Assembly: GCA_951799445.1 (NCBI GenBank)
Contig: OX637287.1
Span: forward strand, 50,807,724 to 50,871,723
Source: Pseudisothecium myosuroides
Lineage: Eukaryota > Streptophyta > Bryopsida > Hypnales > Lembophyllaceae
DNA length: 64,000 bases
Direction: 5' to 3'
Shown here in pieces: positions 63,971-64,000 of this stretch. The translations under genes and the position numbers were made by a program. Numbering within the stretch: position 1 is the stretch's first letter; the number at the start of each line of letters is the position of its first letter. Under the pieces are notes generated by a model, which saw nothing but the letters and a program-made list of their open reading frames with translations, had not been told where the DNA came from and did not search any database.

Positions 63971-64000
63971 GTTTGACTGATGTCCCAGCTGTTCTCTGTT

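Overview
The window is nuclear DNA of a land plant. Every recognisable gene is split by many short spliceosomal introns, and the families are plant ones: AWPM-19-like, plant NEDD1, plastid fibrillin, DUF8204-like, and an ABC1 kinase of the AtATH9 type. Intergenic DNA is AT-rich and full of DNA-transposon derivatives, with no LTR retrotransposon recognised. A non-seed plant such as a bryophyte is plausible, but this is inference and the species cannot be fixed from the sequence.

Layout. 1-5.8 kb: an outer CACTA-type element (247-5284) holds a second CACTA-type element (2522-4798) with two long hairpins, followed by a pogo/Tigger-like MITE. 6.1-7.2 kb: an AWPM-19-like membrane protein gene (minus). 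8.65-24.08 kb: a large inverted duplication whose two arms each carry a complete, intact 11-exon NEDD1 gene, head to head around a roughly 2-kb spacer. 26.4-27.4 kb: a two-exon plant gene of unknown function (minus). 28-32 kb: repeats, including MITEs with TTAA flanks, one of them split by a Tourist-like MITE. 32.1-37.3 kb: a full-length hAT element with 8-bp target duplication and an inactivated transposase. It sits inside a duplicated fragment of the enolase 5' region (promoter, exon 1, part of intron 1) that abuts the 16-exon ABC1 kinase gene (38.1-43.7 kb). 43.7-54.7 kb: gene-free, with Stowaway-, Tourist- and TTAA-type MITEs and about 170-bp tandem repeats. 55.2-58.6 kb: a complete 11-exon cytosolic enolase gene. 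59.45-61.35 kb: a plastid fibrillin gene (minus). 61.65 kb to the end: the 5' part of a METTL23-like methyltransferase gene (plus), divergent from the fibrillin gene.

The genes are functionally unrelated housekeeping loci: microtubule nucleation, glycolysis, plastid lipid structures, an atypical kinase, a protein methyltransferase and a membrane protein. What is notable is genome dynamics: a palindromic gene duplication with both copies intact, transposons nested within transposons with clear target-site duplications, and a piece of a strong housekeeping promoter copied next to another gene. I found no convincing new enzymatic or defence system. Exon coordinates were assembled by hand from splice consensus, reading phase and remembered family similarity. 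No alignments or searches were run.
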